DNA from: Viridothelium virens
Taxonomy: Eukaryota > Ascomycota > Dothideomycetes > Trypetheliales > Trypetheliaceae
Direction: 5' to 3'
Assembly (NCBI GenBank): GCA_010094025.1
Contig: ML991813.1
Coordinates: 124,001 to 188,000, forward strand
DNA length: 64,000 bases
Position numbers and translations under genes: made by a program. Every line of letters begins with the position of its first letter. Position 1 is the stretch's first letter. Under the pieces are notes generated by a model. It made no database searches. It saw nothing but the letters and a program-made list of their open reading frames with translations, and was not told the DNA's origin. Positions 22,533-33,974 of this stretch are shown piece by piece.

Positions 22533-23712
22533 TGCGATTGAGCATGTCCCTCAAGCTGTTCTGAAATTCTTCTTGGATGCACTCGAAAGTGGTGGAGTTG
22601 GTCTCTCTGAAGTCACTGCGTCTCACTCTACGCCCGAAAGCCGAATCACTCTCTTTGCTAGTTACTTGGAGGCCCTCTCGAATGCTAGTCAGCTAACTAC
22701 ACGCGACAATGCTCAGGGCTATGGCCAATAGCAGGCTTGTCGCAATGTCATGCGCGCCAAGAACAAATTGGCTCGGCCTCCCAACGCATTCATTCTCTCT
22801 CGCCAGCACCTTCATCCAAAAGTCAGCAAATCGCAGATCCAGGCTTACGGCGGAAACCAAGTAATCGTAACTTTAGACACAGCAGAATATGGCTCGTTGG
22901 ATCCCATGGCTCGTATATCTTCTTTATTGCCGGCAATAAGGTCACAGCATTTCTCTTACTCTGCCCCCCAGTATCCTGTTAGAGGTCAACATCATCAACC
23001 CACGGTCGGGTGGGCAGGAAAGGTATGTGAAGGACGCTTTGGCAGGATCCCACCCGAGGCTACAGCGACTACGCAGAGGGTCAAATCCCTGCACCTCCGC
23101 AATGCTCTGCAAAGTGGATCCGACAGCGTTTCTCTTGCCCTGTCCCCCAGTATCCTGTTGGAGGTCAACATCGTCAACCCTATGCTCCAAACAAGAGACT
23201 GGTACGGGGAAGGTCTATCTAGACTTCAGATCTAGCATCGCTAATGTCAATAGGCCATGTAATTACGGCAGGGTCAGTGAGTTGCCTCTAGGCAACTCGA
23301 TCGCCCTGTGCCCGAGGTTCCAGCGACTACGCCCCTGAGGCTGCAGCGACTACGCAAAGGGTCCCACGACATTCCTCTTACCCTACCCCCCAGTATCCTG
23401 TTAGAGGTCAACATCGTCAACCCTACGCTCCAAACAGGCAGGAAAGGTAATATGTGAAGGATGCTTTGGCAGGATCACCTCAAAAGCAAGGCTTTGGCGC
23501 CCGAAATGCACAACAACGACATTTGTAGGTGCTGGAGGGCGTCCCTTCTGCCAAGCAGATTATCTGATCTCCTGCTATCTTTCAGCCAAGCTTCTCGGCA
23601 ATCAGTGGAAGGTCGAGACTGAAGCCACTCGTGAGGAATGATGTGATTCTCGGGTGGAAAGCCAAGGTCGAAGAGGCAAAGGCTGAGCACAACAAGGTCC
23701 AGTAGCGCTGAA
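22533..23712 (+). pseudogene. Decayed HMG-box gene, probably MAT1-2-1-like
   Basis: Pieces of a MATA-type HMG-box protein lie in order on the plus strand. From about 22540 an open frame reads VPQAVLKFFLDALESGG and then TPESRITLFASYLEALS, resembling the region that precedes the HMG box in MAT1-2-1 proteins. After one in-frame stop at about 22729, ARPPNAFILSRQHLHPKV (22770-22820) is the start of the HMG box. Its second half is found 770 bp further on: after a TTTCAG acceptor-like site at 23580-23585, SKLLGNQWKVETEATREE, and in another frame WKAKVEEAKAEHNK (about 23655-23697). In MAT1-2-1 genes an intron interrupts this box at the serine codon of the IS(K/V).LG motif, exactly where the halves are separated here. 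The separating stretch holds three tandem repeat copies. At least one stop and one frameshift break the frame, so I call it a relic. A divergent non-mating HMG gene is the alternative. Confidence 0.65.
22948..23476 (+). repeat. Three-copy tandem repeat inside the HMG relic
   Basis: The core CCCCCAGTATCCTGTT is followed by (A/G)GAGGTCAACATC.TCAACCC at about 22964, 23144 and 23386, so the copies are offset by about 179 and 243 bp. Flanking blocks also recur: GCAGGAAAGGTA..TGTGAAGGA.GCTTTGGCAGGATC at about 23013 and 23437, and CAGCGACTACGCA.AGGGTC at about 23063 and 23344. Copies differ by scattered changes and small gaps. The unit has no recognised coding capacity. Confidence 0.8.
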
Positions 23713-24256
23713 GCATCGATGGAATCCTCGAGGGAAAAGTGGTGGTATTCTGAGAGATTCTGCGGACCCACCTCAGTCATAATGATAGGGGAAACTTTGA
23801 GCCTGGTAGAGGGAAGAGTGTAAATGAGATCTCGATATAGCATGCGTTCCCACTGACTGCGAAAAACTTCACATGGGACGCAATGTTACCTTGAAGTCAC
23901 ATAAACAGCTTGGCTCAGGCCGCTACAAGATGGCTTTGAATGGAGACTTTTCCGTATACTATGCAGATCCACGAGTTGCAAGCGATGTCCATCTGTGATG
24001 ATCCAAGTTTGTCCCAGCCCAAAAGCCATACAAACAGTCCTCCCTTGCTGTACAGTGCTGATGGCATCAAGGACCCCATGGTCCAATGCGAAAACAACGC
24101 TCACGCCGCCCTCTATGCCAGTCGTGTCCCTACGTGCGGAGGTAATCGAAACGTGAACGCCTAATAAATGCCCTGGGTTCGATACTGGAAGGTATCGTAA
24201 CTGTAAGAATGTCAGTCAAATGAACCAATCCCGAGAATGATTGGAAACAAGCAAGC
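23713..24256. other. Intergenic region behind the HMG relic
   Basis: About 540 bp up to the stop of PIK1. Short open frames occur on both strands (for example 23940-24164, plus) but none resembles a known protein; some may be the eroded C-terminal part of the HMG gene. Confidence 0.4.
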
Positions 24257-27200
24257 TTACAGCCTCGTGTAGTAGCTTCCCAGACTCTTCCCAATCAAAT
24301 CACTCTCTACAAACCCTTCCGCCTCTTCTTTGCTCAACTCCAATCGGAATCGACTCCTCAACCCTGTGACCACCGCCTGCACACCCATTCCAGAAAAGCA
24401 CGGCATCCGGCTCTCTCTTCCCATGACCTCCACCAACATCACGATGCTCTCCGCATTCTTTCTCAGTGCCTGGAATGCCTCTTTGCACAACTGCTTGTAC
24501 AAATCCCAGTGCTCTCCTCCAGGCACACTCTGCAAGACATCCACATATTCATGCGTAAGCTTGAACGGGGCTGCCTCGAATCCCATGCTGCCCGGCGAAT
24601 TGCTCAGCATAAATCCAAAATCGATATGGATGATATGCCCTTGATTGTCAATTAACAAGTTCCCGTTATGCCGGTCCTTTAATTGCAGAATCCACGAGAT
24701 CACACTGTACGCCGCCAAGCTCTTCGCAAAGCACTCCACCCCCGCCCTATACGCCGGACCTTCGACCTCCCCAAACGTCCTCAAAAAGTGATCCTTCAGC
24801 GACGCAATCCTGCGCCTCGGATTCGCCCCAGCCGCAATCGTACTCAGCGTCAGACTGCGCTTCAGCGAATGCAAGCTAACACCATTCGTGATCGTCTCAA
24901 TAAGGCCGGAGCTCTCACCCGTGACCAGGATACGCATACGCTTGACCCACACGTCAACGCGCGCCTCCGCCCAGAGCCGAGCACACACGCCAATGAGCTG
25001 GCACGCGAACGCCTCCTGCCGGAGATCCGCGCCCGTCTTCACAATCACCGAGATGAGATCCCACTTCTTCATCCAGCCGTACGGACTCGACTTGCGGATC
25101 CGCTCCTTCTTCGCCGCCCACTCCTCGCCGAACGTCGCCGCCGACGGGTCGTCGCGGTCCGACGCCGACGGGCTGCGCGGCACCCCGCCCGTCTTGGAGT
25201 CGTTCTCCATGCGGGCGAGCCCGGCGCCAGACGACGAGTTCGGGTCTAGCGGAGTCGCGATGCCGTCGTCGACGTAGTCGGCGGTGACCTCGGCGGCGGT
25301 CACGGCGGAGGTCGTCTTGGCCATGATGGTGTCGAAGGTTGGGGCGTGGGCGGGGTCCTCGGTGAAGGATTGCTCCTCGAGGTTCTGCATGCTGGCGATG
25401 ATCTTGGCTTTGATTTCGGCCAGCTCGACTTTCGGCCGCTTGGAGCCGCTGACTTCGAGCTGGGCGAGCATCTGCGCGGCGGTGCGCATGTGTGTGGCGA
25501 GGGCGGAGAAGTCGGGTTGGTCGGGGCCGTTGGGCCGGTTTTGGCTGGGGAGGGTCATCTTGCGTATGCCGGGGCTGCTGGCGCGACTACTGGGGGCGTC
25601 GGAGGTGCGTGGTGTGGAGAGAGTGGCGGAGGAAGAAATGGTGCTTGCACCGCTGGATAGTCGTGGCGGCGCTTTGAGACCGGCGCCATTGGGGTCTATC
25701 TTGATTTTTGGACCGATCGTAGCTGACTCGTCCTCTGAGAGATCTTTGAGCAGTGAGGGACTGGCAAGATCGCCATTGGCAGGTTCAAAAACACTGTCGC
25801 TGCCTTGAACAACAATGGGTTCCTCAATAGGTGTCTCTCGTGACGAATCGCCCAAATCGAATAATCGGCGTCGCGTTGTCCCTTTCTCGGCCATCAACTT
25901 CTGAAGCAAGTGCATGTTGGCGTCTGAGTCTGCATCAAAATCAAAATCATCTCTTAAAACTTCGATCATTAAAAGATACGGCACTCTTTCCGCGCTGTTC
26001 AGGCTGGTTGCTTCCGCTGGATTCAAACGCACAATGCGGTGATGCTTGCTGCGCCCGGCTGCTCCATCCTCAAGAGAAGAAGGGCAGATGACAGGTATGT
26101 CAACTTCAGCCGGTAAGTCTTGGGCAATGAGAGCTAGCTCGGCCCTGAGAGCACTCAATCGAGCAGGTTTCGGGACGATAACAAGTCGATTCGAGATATC
26201 CTCTAGCGCCGTTAAAAGCTGCGTCTCACTCCTATAGTAGTTGGCTCGTAACATGCGCATCTTCTGCTGGCGCGTCAATGCTGATGGTGTCAGAGGACGT
26301 GGAGCATGCGAGTGACGGCGCATCGGCACTTGATCGTGAGTCGGTCTCCTTGGGAGAGTCGCGGTAGGTGGCGGGCTCGGTACAGGGCTGATCATGGGAT
26401 TGCCCTTTTCTGGTAGAGAGGCTGTACTGGCTGACTGTATGAGACGCTCGATTGGTCGTCTTGGGATAGCCAAAATCGCTGGAGTCGAATTGCGATTATC
26501 TCCGTGAGGAGACGAAGATCGGGATCGTTTATAAACCTCTGAAGAAGCTACTGCTTTGACTTTGTTGTTCTGACCTCGAGTCACAGCAGATTTAGTAATC
26601 TCCGATGTCGCTCCATCGAATTGATATGGCTTTGGTTTGGCTCGTTTTGGTCTTGTCGAACCACCACCGACTGTGTGACTTCTCTGGATTCTCTGGCCAG
26701 TTTGTTCCTCCACACCATCCGGCAATGCATCATCTCTTGGCCGAGGTTTGCGCGCTTGAGCAATCGCAAGTGGTCCGGCGTGCTTCGGAAGGAAGGGTGC
26801 GGCGACCCCGGCTAATATTATGCTAGAAAGGATAGTGACTGGAAGGACGTTCTCTTGAATCTTTTCCCTATGCGGTCCATCGGATGCTCCAAACACAATG
26901 CGCTGTACTTTGTTGTATATTCTTCGACATGTATTGAAAGATGTGGATTGGGGATTGCCTGAAAGATCATGCAGATAGGTTTGGAAAAGCCAGAAAGTCT
27001 GCAATTGCCAACGTCAGTGAATTGTCTTGCCTAGGATATGTTCCAAAGCAATGGTCTCCCTACTTGTAGCGCAGCATTTACAGACTCTTCACATAAATCG
27101 ATTATAAACTCCTCCAGGGCCATAGATTCGTTGTCAATGCTAATGAGGAGGTGGCATAGCTGTGGGAGTAGGAATTCAATCTCCTCATACGAGAACTCCC

Positions 27201-27404
27201 GTAATTTCGAGCAGAGCACGTAGTGAATGCCGACATGGTTTGCGCCTGCATATCGACTATAGTACAGAGATATTAGCCAATTAATAATCCTTCCAAAGGG
27301 AGACTAAGCGGTAGCAGAACGTACGCAAGGTAGCTGATGGCCAGCGACGAATCATTGCTAAAGTGATCCGACTCGATGAAGCGCTCAAGCAAGTTCCAAC
27401 TCAT
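24257..27404 (-). CDS. PIK1: Phosphatidylinositol 4-kinase Pik1
   Basis: Makes PI4P at the Golgi and nucleus, essential for secretion. Exons on the minus strand: 27404-27325, 27256-27064 and 26998-24257; phases join exactly, giving 1004 residues. The start MSWNLLERFIESDHF is the usual Pik1 N-terminus, followed across the first intron by the helical (lipid kinase unique) domain: HVGIHYVLCSKLREFSYEEI, then EFLLPQLCHLLISIDNESM. Residues about 170-600 are Ser/Pro-rich linker. The lipid kinase domain is C-terminal (about 740-1000): catalytic loop DRHNGN near residue 866, HIDFGF near 882, and the typical PI4K end FSGMGVQAVVTGLRSRFRLE. GC-rich antisense frames over the linker are not genes. Confidence 0.95.
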
Positions 27405-27827
27405 GGGGAACGAAGCATTGGCAATACGGTGAGAGCAGGCGAGGGAAAAATCATGGCTGTAGAGGCATGAGTTGGGTGCGATGGAGGGGGTTGAATAGCA
27501 GGCAGACCCTTTGGTAGTTCGTTGCGGAGGGATGCCCGGAAGCTGAAAGGAGTCAAAGATCGACCTGATTTTCTTTTGCCAAGCGTTGCACTTGATCGAC
27601 TTCCTCTTCAGCCCGGAATTGAAACAAGTTATTGCTGAATCTCTTCTTAATATGCTATGTACACACAAAGATGCAATCGCTTGCTGATGGCTGGGCTGTC
27701 GAAGCCACGGAATCGATCTTTTTTCTATCAATGAAATCATCGCCTTTGCTTTATGTACTACTCAGTAGCATGCTCAATGCTTCACGGTTTCCTCCCCACA
27801 GGGGAAGCCTTATGCGCCACTCCATTT
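27405..27827. other. PIK1 upstream region
   Basis: 423 bp between the Rmd1-like stop and the PIK1 start, both genes on the minus strand. No coding region recognised; it should contain the PIK1 promoter. Confidence 0.4.
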
Positions 27828-29509
27828 TCAGATTTCAGCACGGATATCTACAACGATATTAATAGCAGCGACTAGAATCTCAGCAGCAATGAGAATTATA
27901 ACTAGATGTCTATTAGCGAATGACTCCAAATACAGCTAGATATTATCATATGCAGTGCGGAAACTCACCGATCCACTCGAGATTTTCTCCATGAGCATGA
28001 GATAGTTGCTCTTTAAGCACGGCGAGCAGGTCGCCGATCACTGTTAGCCTTTCATTAAGCAGCTGTACCCTGGGCGTGATCTCGAGGTAGGTGGCGACTG
28101 CATTGTACACTGGCTCCAGATGAGGTTCCGCCCATAAAAGTTCTGGAGCATCAAGAACAGACCCTTGAAGATGGATGTTGATACGCAGAATGAAGAGATC
28201 TCCGATTTGCATGTTGATCTCCTTCCTGTTGAGATTGACCTTGCCGGTCTCGGAAATCTGAAGAGGTATATCTTTGGTGTTTTCGATGGTTGCATCAACG
28301 AGATCCTCAAAAAGCGATGTCTGAAGCAGTGATCAGCTTGCATGGACATGTTTGGATGGTACTAAAGCCTGACGAGTCACTAACCTTGACACTTTGCGCC
28401 AGCGCATGGCTTATCGCTAATTTCAGCATAAAGTCTGTCTTGCTCCGCAAGGTAATGAAGTCATTATAGATGCGAGCTTGATACTCTTTTGTGTAATAAA
28501 AATTGAAGTTCTCCACCTGCACATCGTCTTTTGAAAGTTTCTCGTTTTCGAACTTCGCAATCTCTCTTAAGAAACGTTGTTCCTGTTGAACCGTCATGCC
28601 CCATATCACCACCACACCGTAGTTGAACAGAAAAATTTCTGGAGTGTGAACCTCCATGTCAATGTCTAAGTGCTCTTGCTGAGCTCCGGGCTCGTTCTCA
28701 ATCTGCGACGACCTCTGGCCATTGATTTGTGCCAGTGCTTCCTGGGGTTCTGGTCCTCTCTCAAGGTCGATGATTTGATCTCTAGGCCCGGAAGCATTGT
28801 CGATTTCCAAGGCACTATCTGAGTGCCTTCTAGGGATGAAAGGGTGTGGTTCCGCAGTTGGGTCAACCGGCTTGCTATCCCCTGATCTGAGATAACGATA
28901 CGGAGTGTAAATACATTCGTCAAACCGCTTTGGAGCTGCACCTCGAGATTTCGGACGGGACTTGAGATAACGCATGAGCTCATCGAGTTGCAGCACGCTT
29001 GCGGTACAAAAAGCTGTGACTCGAGGTAACCTCGCACGGTCTGCTTTTCCTAATCTAGCGGCATCTCGTCTTGCAGTTGGATCTTTGATCCGTGTAAATT
29101 GGGAGTATACGTCCCTTCCACTCTCCTCATCAGCACCGTCTTCACCATGTTCTGGATCTGGCAGTAATTTGAGCTTTTGTGCATTCCTTGTCGTCCTCTG
29201 TGGTCCGATTTTAGGTGCTTGTAAGTGAGGGGGTATTAGAGGCGCGCCTTGACTATGCCTTCGACGCAGCTTGTTATTGATGTTTGATACAAGAGATTGT
29301 GAGCTAGTTTGCTGAGCCGTTCCAGGGGAGACGGTGATAGGTGTAGAGGTGCTCGGTTGTACAGACTGTCGTAATGGAGACTTTCCAGTGGGAGGTCCGC
29401 TTGTAGAAATTGTGGGGTTGAAGGTGACATTGCGCTGCGGTCGAGATGGTCGTGGAGGAGACGGTCTGAGAAGAGGGACACTCTCGGAGTTGGTGGCTGC
29501 TGATGCCAT
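27828..29509 (-). CDS. Rmd1/Sif2-like DUF155 protein
   Basis: Member of the Rmd1/Rmd8/Sif2 family (DUF155), linked in yeasts to sporulation and organelle membranes; the biochemical role is unknown. Exons 29509-28385, 28320-27969 and 27901-27828, 516 residues with exact phases. The N-terminal 200 residues are Ser/Pro-rich with a basic stretch. The conserved domain starts near RVTAFCTASVLQLDELMRYL and includes FLFNYGVVVIWGM, FNFYYTKEYQARIYNDFITL and SHALAQSVKTSLFEDLVDA. A single C-terminal membrane segment encoded by the last exon (VIILIAAEILVAAINIVVDI) anchors the protein in its membrane, as in family members. It may be the Rmd8-like paralogue, since the N-terminal extension is long. Confidence 0.88.
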
Positions 29510-29968
29510 CTCCGTAGGTGAGAGGTGTATATGCAGGAGATGACTGTGTTTATCTGCAATTCTCCCCCTTTTCGGTCATGTTATGAAGGTCCAGAACTAT
29601 CATAATTGTGGCATTCTGATTGAGTCTTTCGAAGTACAAGCCAAGGTGTTGCAGCTAAACTTTGAGCTATGTCAGGTTTGCTCGACTCCAGTGTTAAATG
29701 TTAGGCCGAATGTGATGCTCAAAGTTGCTGGGATACTTGTTCGATATTCTCAATTTGACTCTTCGTAGAAATCAGCCGATTCCTGGGCTGCCAACAAGGA
29801 TTTCGTGGAAAAAGTTGTCGAACACTGCTTCGAAGCAGATGCAATGTGGAAGAGATCTGCGTTAATGGTTTGGAATTCCCGCGGAGCTCTGGGCGGAGCG
29901 GGACAAGGGCCACCGTTTTGGGCAACTACCTTAGCTCTTCCATCAATACACTTTCCCCTCCTCCCACC
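29510..29968. promoter_or_regulatory. Bidirectional promoter region
   Basis: 459 bp between divergent start codons of the Rmd1-like gene (minus) and the mitochondrial-type orphan (plus). No coding region recognised. A CT-rich leader precedes the plus-strand ATG. Confidence 0.4.
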
Positions 29969-31247
29969 ATGCTTCAACCTCGGATACTGGGGACAAACCA
30001 CAATACAGTCGTTCGAAATTTGTGCAATTCTTGCCAATTAAGATTCTTCTCCATTTCGATATGGCTCAATGGATCAGACAAAGCCCCTTCAACACGCGGA
30101 TTCTTCTCGCCTCAAAAACGAGCAGAGAAGGAGAAGGAGAGACGAGAACGAGCGCAATGGACTTCAGAGTATCGGTCGCTACAACACGCTGTCTCCACAA
30201 CACCTTTCCTTACGCTTGTGTTGAAGGCGAAGCGGTGCAAACTCCTAGCTTTGTCCCCTCGGGAGGTCCAGGAAATCTCCCATCAGTTCTCAGCACTTGA
30301 TAAATTATTTGACGGTTCTATACCGGGAGAAGTCGTCAACATATTGTGCGATGGTTGGTACCATTTCCTTGCTCTCCCCAATTTCTAAACCCCCTACCAC
30401 AGAAATCTGATCTCACTGCCTTTCGCAAACAGAACACAAAATCCCCATCTCCAGCCTCGTCCCCTTCGCCATTCTCCTCCTCCAATCCTCCTCCCCAGCT
30501 CGCCACGCCCTCTCCGCGCGCCTCCTCGCCGACTGCTCTCGCGCCGGCTCCAGCGACGCCACCTGCCTCCTCCTCAGCGCCGCCCTGCGCCGCAACCGCA
30601 GCGTCGCCTCCTCCCGCGAATTCACCGAATTCCGACAGCACCTACAGAAACACCTCGACGCTGGCGACGCGCGGGCGCATCTTGTACAAGCGCGGATCCA
30701 CATAGGCTCGAATCTCGCGTTCAGCAACCACAGCGAAGCACGACGAAGCTATGATCGCGCGATCGACGCGTTCCGCGCTGAGAGGGAGGCGAGGGCGGCG
30801 AGGGGCGAGCCGCTGGTGGCGCCGATGGAGGATCCCCTGGTGATGAGGGAGCTGAATTGCGAATTTTATGATTTGACCCTTGCGGCGGCGCTGTATGAGC
30901 GGGGGAGGCTGCTGCTCTATCGGCTCCGGAATCGGGGGAAGGCGCTGGCGGACTTTCGGGATGCGGCGGAGTTGGATGAGCCGCAGGCGCATCTGCTGGT
31001 GGCGGCGTTGCCGGAATATTGTGAGCGGTGGGGGGAGAAGTGGGTAGAGCATGTGACGAAGGCGGCGGCGAGTGGGAGTAAGCATGCGTGTGGGATGCTG
31101 ATGGAGTATTATGATCTGAAACAGGAGGACCTGCCAAGTGGTGAGGGAAAAGATGGGAAGAAGGTTTTTACGAAACATGAGAAGAGGGAGAGGGACATGT
31201 TAGCGAAAGAGTGGGAGATGGTCGCCGAAATACATCCCTCGATTTGA
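29969..31247 (+). CDS. Hypothetical protein, probably mitochondrial, helical-repeat type
   Basis: Exons 29969-30353 and 30433-31247 (79-bp intron with an unusual GTTGGT donor, phase 1), 399 residues. The first 35 residues (MLQPRILGTNHNTVVRNLCN, then QLRFFSISIW) are rich in Arg/Ser/hydrophobic residues without acids and look like a mitochondrial targeting sequence. The body is largely alpha-helical: IPISSLVPFAILLLQ, HALSARLLADCSRAG, then FVHL-like pairs resembling Sel1/TPR-type repeats such as GKALADFRDAAELDEPQAHL and AAASGSKHACGMLMEYYDLK. The C-terminus is charged. I do not recognise the family with certainty. Exon 2 is very GC-rich and produces long antisense frames. Choosing another start upstream in the same frame (29846) would hide the targeting sequence. 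Confidence 0.72.
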
Positions 31248-31507
31248 AACGAGCATGATGAGAAAAACGATAGTATTGGATCGCAAACGTTCATTATGCA
31301 TTGATTGAGGTAAAGAGGACTGATTCCTCGACTGCATAACCTCAGACGCAGATATCTGCAAATCCCGGAGTAGTACAATTGCACCCCCTTCTCTCTAACG
31401 CCATACTTTAGAACAAGAATCCCGCTTTATTGATCCTGCCATGTCCTGTCCTGTCCTGTCTCGCTCTTATGCCAGATAATAAGTCGATCGCATTAAGAAT
31501 GTCCCGT
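31248..31507. repeat. Convergent spacer with short pentanucleotide run
   Basis: 260 bp between two stop codons. It contains a short (TCCTG)n run at about 31443-31460. Nothing else is seen. Confidence 0.5.
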
Positions 31508-32614
31508 TTATTGATTAACAGCTGTGAACCCGCCCCCACCGCCAGATGGTCCCTCAGGGTGCGCCTCACCCATTTCCGTGTCAGGCTGCACCCGCCTCTC
31601 ACCATTCGCATCCACTATAACTTCTGGTCCAGCACTTACCGCTGCTCCAGTCACTCCTCCACCGACATGATCCCTGCTATACTCAGGCCCACCGTTCTCT
31701 TGATGTGACAGCCGTCGTTCTTCTGAAATCGATTCTGCAGATGGAGGAGGCTGATTGATTGCAGCAAATGAGACGGGCTGATTGGCAGGACCAGGTGTGC
31801 CGAATGATGGTGTGGGCCCTGCATTTGGAGGTGCTGCGGCAATAGATGGATTCGTAGGAGTCGTTCCATTCATCACCGTCGGATAAATGGCACGGGAGTG
31901 TTCGGGAGTGGTCTGGGGCGGGGAGATGATGTGCTGCCCGCTGAATGATGGCTGATGCGGCGGTGATGGCATATTCTGTGCAGTGTCCGGCGAAGTCTTG
32001 CGATGGGAGCGCTTGCTGCGCATTGGCTTGTCTTGGGGCTGTGAAGATATATAAGTAAACATTTCAAGGCGTCGCAATTGTAATTCACACGTTCTTGGAG
32101 TCGTATCGAACCGAAGCAGCGGCAGGAAAGGGGTCGCGTACAGTTGGTGGCGGACTTGTACTTCTATCTGAATCATCCGCATTGTATTCCATCCTTTTCT
32201 GCAGTTGTTCGAGGAGAAAGGCTCGTTCGAGGCGCATCTTGAGAATAGCACGGTTAAGGCGAACTTTGCGAAGACGGTAAGCATCATTTGATTCCTCTAC
32301 TTCATTGATCCGGCGCTTGAGCTCGATGCATTTTCGATAATACGCTTTCTCGACCGAAGGAGGAAGAGGTGTGTTTTGTGTTGATCCAGCTATGATTGGA
32401 GTCAGTAAAATCACAGTTGGATGCGTGTAGATAGGTTGGCTGCTGAGCAAAGTCTCTTTGAGGTTCAGCACAGTAGCCACAATAGTCACTTCGAGCGCCT
32501 GTAAAGCCAGATCTGCTCGCGTTTTCTTGCCGCAGAAATTGGCAATGACTCATTCCATTTTGATGGATCGGCAATAAGGCGAAGATACAAAGCAGACATA
32601 CCTGAGGGAGGCAT
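31508..32614 (-). CDS. Probable INO80 complex subunit (INO80F-domain type)
   Basis: Exons 32614-32602, 32389-32142 and 32038-31508 close in phase, 263 residues. The first exon codes only MPPS plus one base; its GTATGT donor and the CATAG acceptor give MPPSAGSTQNTPLPPSVEKA. The conserved domain (about residues 15-85) is a charged helix: YYRKCIELKRRINEVEESND, then RLRKVRLNRAILKMRLERAF and LLEQLQKRM, matching what I recall as the fungal INO80 subunit F (Nhp10/Iec3-related) domain of the chromatin remodeller. Then come SPPPTPQDKPMRSKRSHRK (nuclear-localisation-like) and a disordered Pro/Gly-rich tail. The 212-bp first intron is long for this window, so a different first exon is possible. The exact subunit name is uncertain. 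Confidence 0.65.
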
Positions 32615-33081
32615 CGCTGTATCCAGAGCCAAGGACTTCTTGCGATGGTGACCTAATGAACAGATGAGGCTGCGGCGAAGAAGGCTTGCGCATAAACTAC
32701 GGTATGCGAAGAGTGCGGAATGATTCGAGAAAAGGTAGTTTTATGGGGGAACTTGCGAAGATAGACGAGAGAATCTGTAGTTCTTCAATAACTGGCTGCA
32801 GTCGAGGTCGCTCGTGGACCTCGGTGTTGACACCGACGCGCTCTGTACATTGCACGTGACTATCGAAAGCTCCTCAAGATCACGTGAGAAAGGTAAGAAA
32901 TTAGGGCGTTGCTGTTCGATACAGCTAAGTCCATCATTTTATTATCTTCACATCATGTATTCCCTGACGAACGGATTTCTTGTTATCCAGCTGCCAACAT
33001 GTCAAGGAGTTGTGTAGCCTCATGCAATGCTAGGATATGCGAAGGACCCATCTCGATGTCTGCAACAGGCGCAATACCCAG
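32615..33081. promoter_or_regulatory. Spacer with paired CACGTG boxes
   Basis: 467 bp between the SDR stop and the start of the probable INO80 subunit gene, both on the minus strand, so it is the upstream region of the latter. It contains two E-box palindromes, CACGTG at 32853-32858 and TCACGTGA at 32880-32887, 28 bp apart. Such sites bind bHLH factors (Cbf1/Pho4 type); which one acts here is unknown. Confidence 0.4.
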
Positions 33082-33974
33082 CTAATAAGCAGCCCAACCA
33101 CCATCAGCACTCACACAAGCTCCGTTCACGATGGCCGAGTTGTCAGAGCACAAGTATAGGCACAGATTGGCAACGTCGCTCACCTCGCACATAGGTGGCT
33201 CCACCGCGAAAGTCCTACGGGCGATCTCTAACCCTTCTTCGTTGGCACCTTTAGAAGCGGAATCGCCAATGTTTGTAGCCATGGCACCCGGAAGAATGGC
33301 ATTGCACCTGATACCCTTCTTGCCGTAGAAAGCAGCAGTATTTTTGGTCAATCCAATAAGACCGTGCTTGCTTACCGTATACGCGGCTCCTGAAGAACTG
33401 CTCGTTAGTTCTTGTCACGTTCATCACAGAGTTTGTCGGGCCCACATACCCCCACGGTGGCCCATTACTCCTGCAATAGAAGTGATGTTAACAATGGCAC
33501 CTTTGGGAGACTCTCGGCCTAGGATATGGTTAATGGCTCGCTTGCTCAGTTCATACGGAGCAGTGAGATTGATAGCCAGGACCCGATCCCAAGTCTCTTT
33601 GTCCAACTCGCCAACCGGCAGGAAACGGTCCATAATTCCAGCATTGTTGATGAGAAAGTCAACCTGGCCAAACTTGCTGATCGCACTATTGAACAGGGTT
33701 TGGGCGGACTCTTCCGACGTAATGTCTGTTTGGACGGCGAGGAGAGGTCCATGTAACCTCAATTCCTCGGAGGTCGTTTCTAATCTTTTTCCGTCGATAT
33801 CTGATCCATGTCTGCAATCAGAGAAACGTCATATATGACTGACAAGGTGGCTACCCTCATACCACAAATCACTACATTAGCGTGTGCTTCGAGGAAAGTT
33901 TCCGCAATTGCCTTTCCTAGACCTCCACCTGAACCTGTGATGATGCAGGTCTTTCCGTCAAGGTTAAGCGACAT
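33082..33974 (-). CDS. Short-chain dehydrogenase/reductase (classical SDR)
   Basis: NAD(P)-dependent oxidoreductase of about 256 residues, the normal length. Exons 33974-33863, 33800-33450 and 33389-33082 join in phase 1 each time. The Rossmann motif TGSGGGLG is at 13-20, NNAG follows DFLI, the catalytic Ser lies in NITSIAG (about 145), and the YTVSK motif places Tyr at about 158 and Lys at about 162, split from the serine exon by an intron. The C-terminal VNGACVSADGGWAAY is typical of 3-oxoacyl-reductase-like SDRs, which act on alcohols or ketones of many metabolites. It is divergent to the P450 gene at 34470, with 495 bp between starts, and is the left edge of the metabolic cluster. The substrate is unknown. 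Confidence 0.93.

Noticed and set aside
24165-24200. GGGTTCGATACTGG as a tRNA B-box
   Set aside because: No A-box or cloverleaf could be folded around it; the same holds for GTTCGAACC near 52670.
24683-25249. Arg-rich plus-strand frame
   Set aside because: Antisense to the PIK1 kinase domain and linker.
30642-31178. 178-codon minus-strand frame
   Set aside because: Antisense to the GC-rich second exon of the mitochondrial-type orphan.
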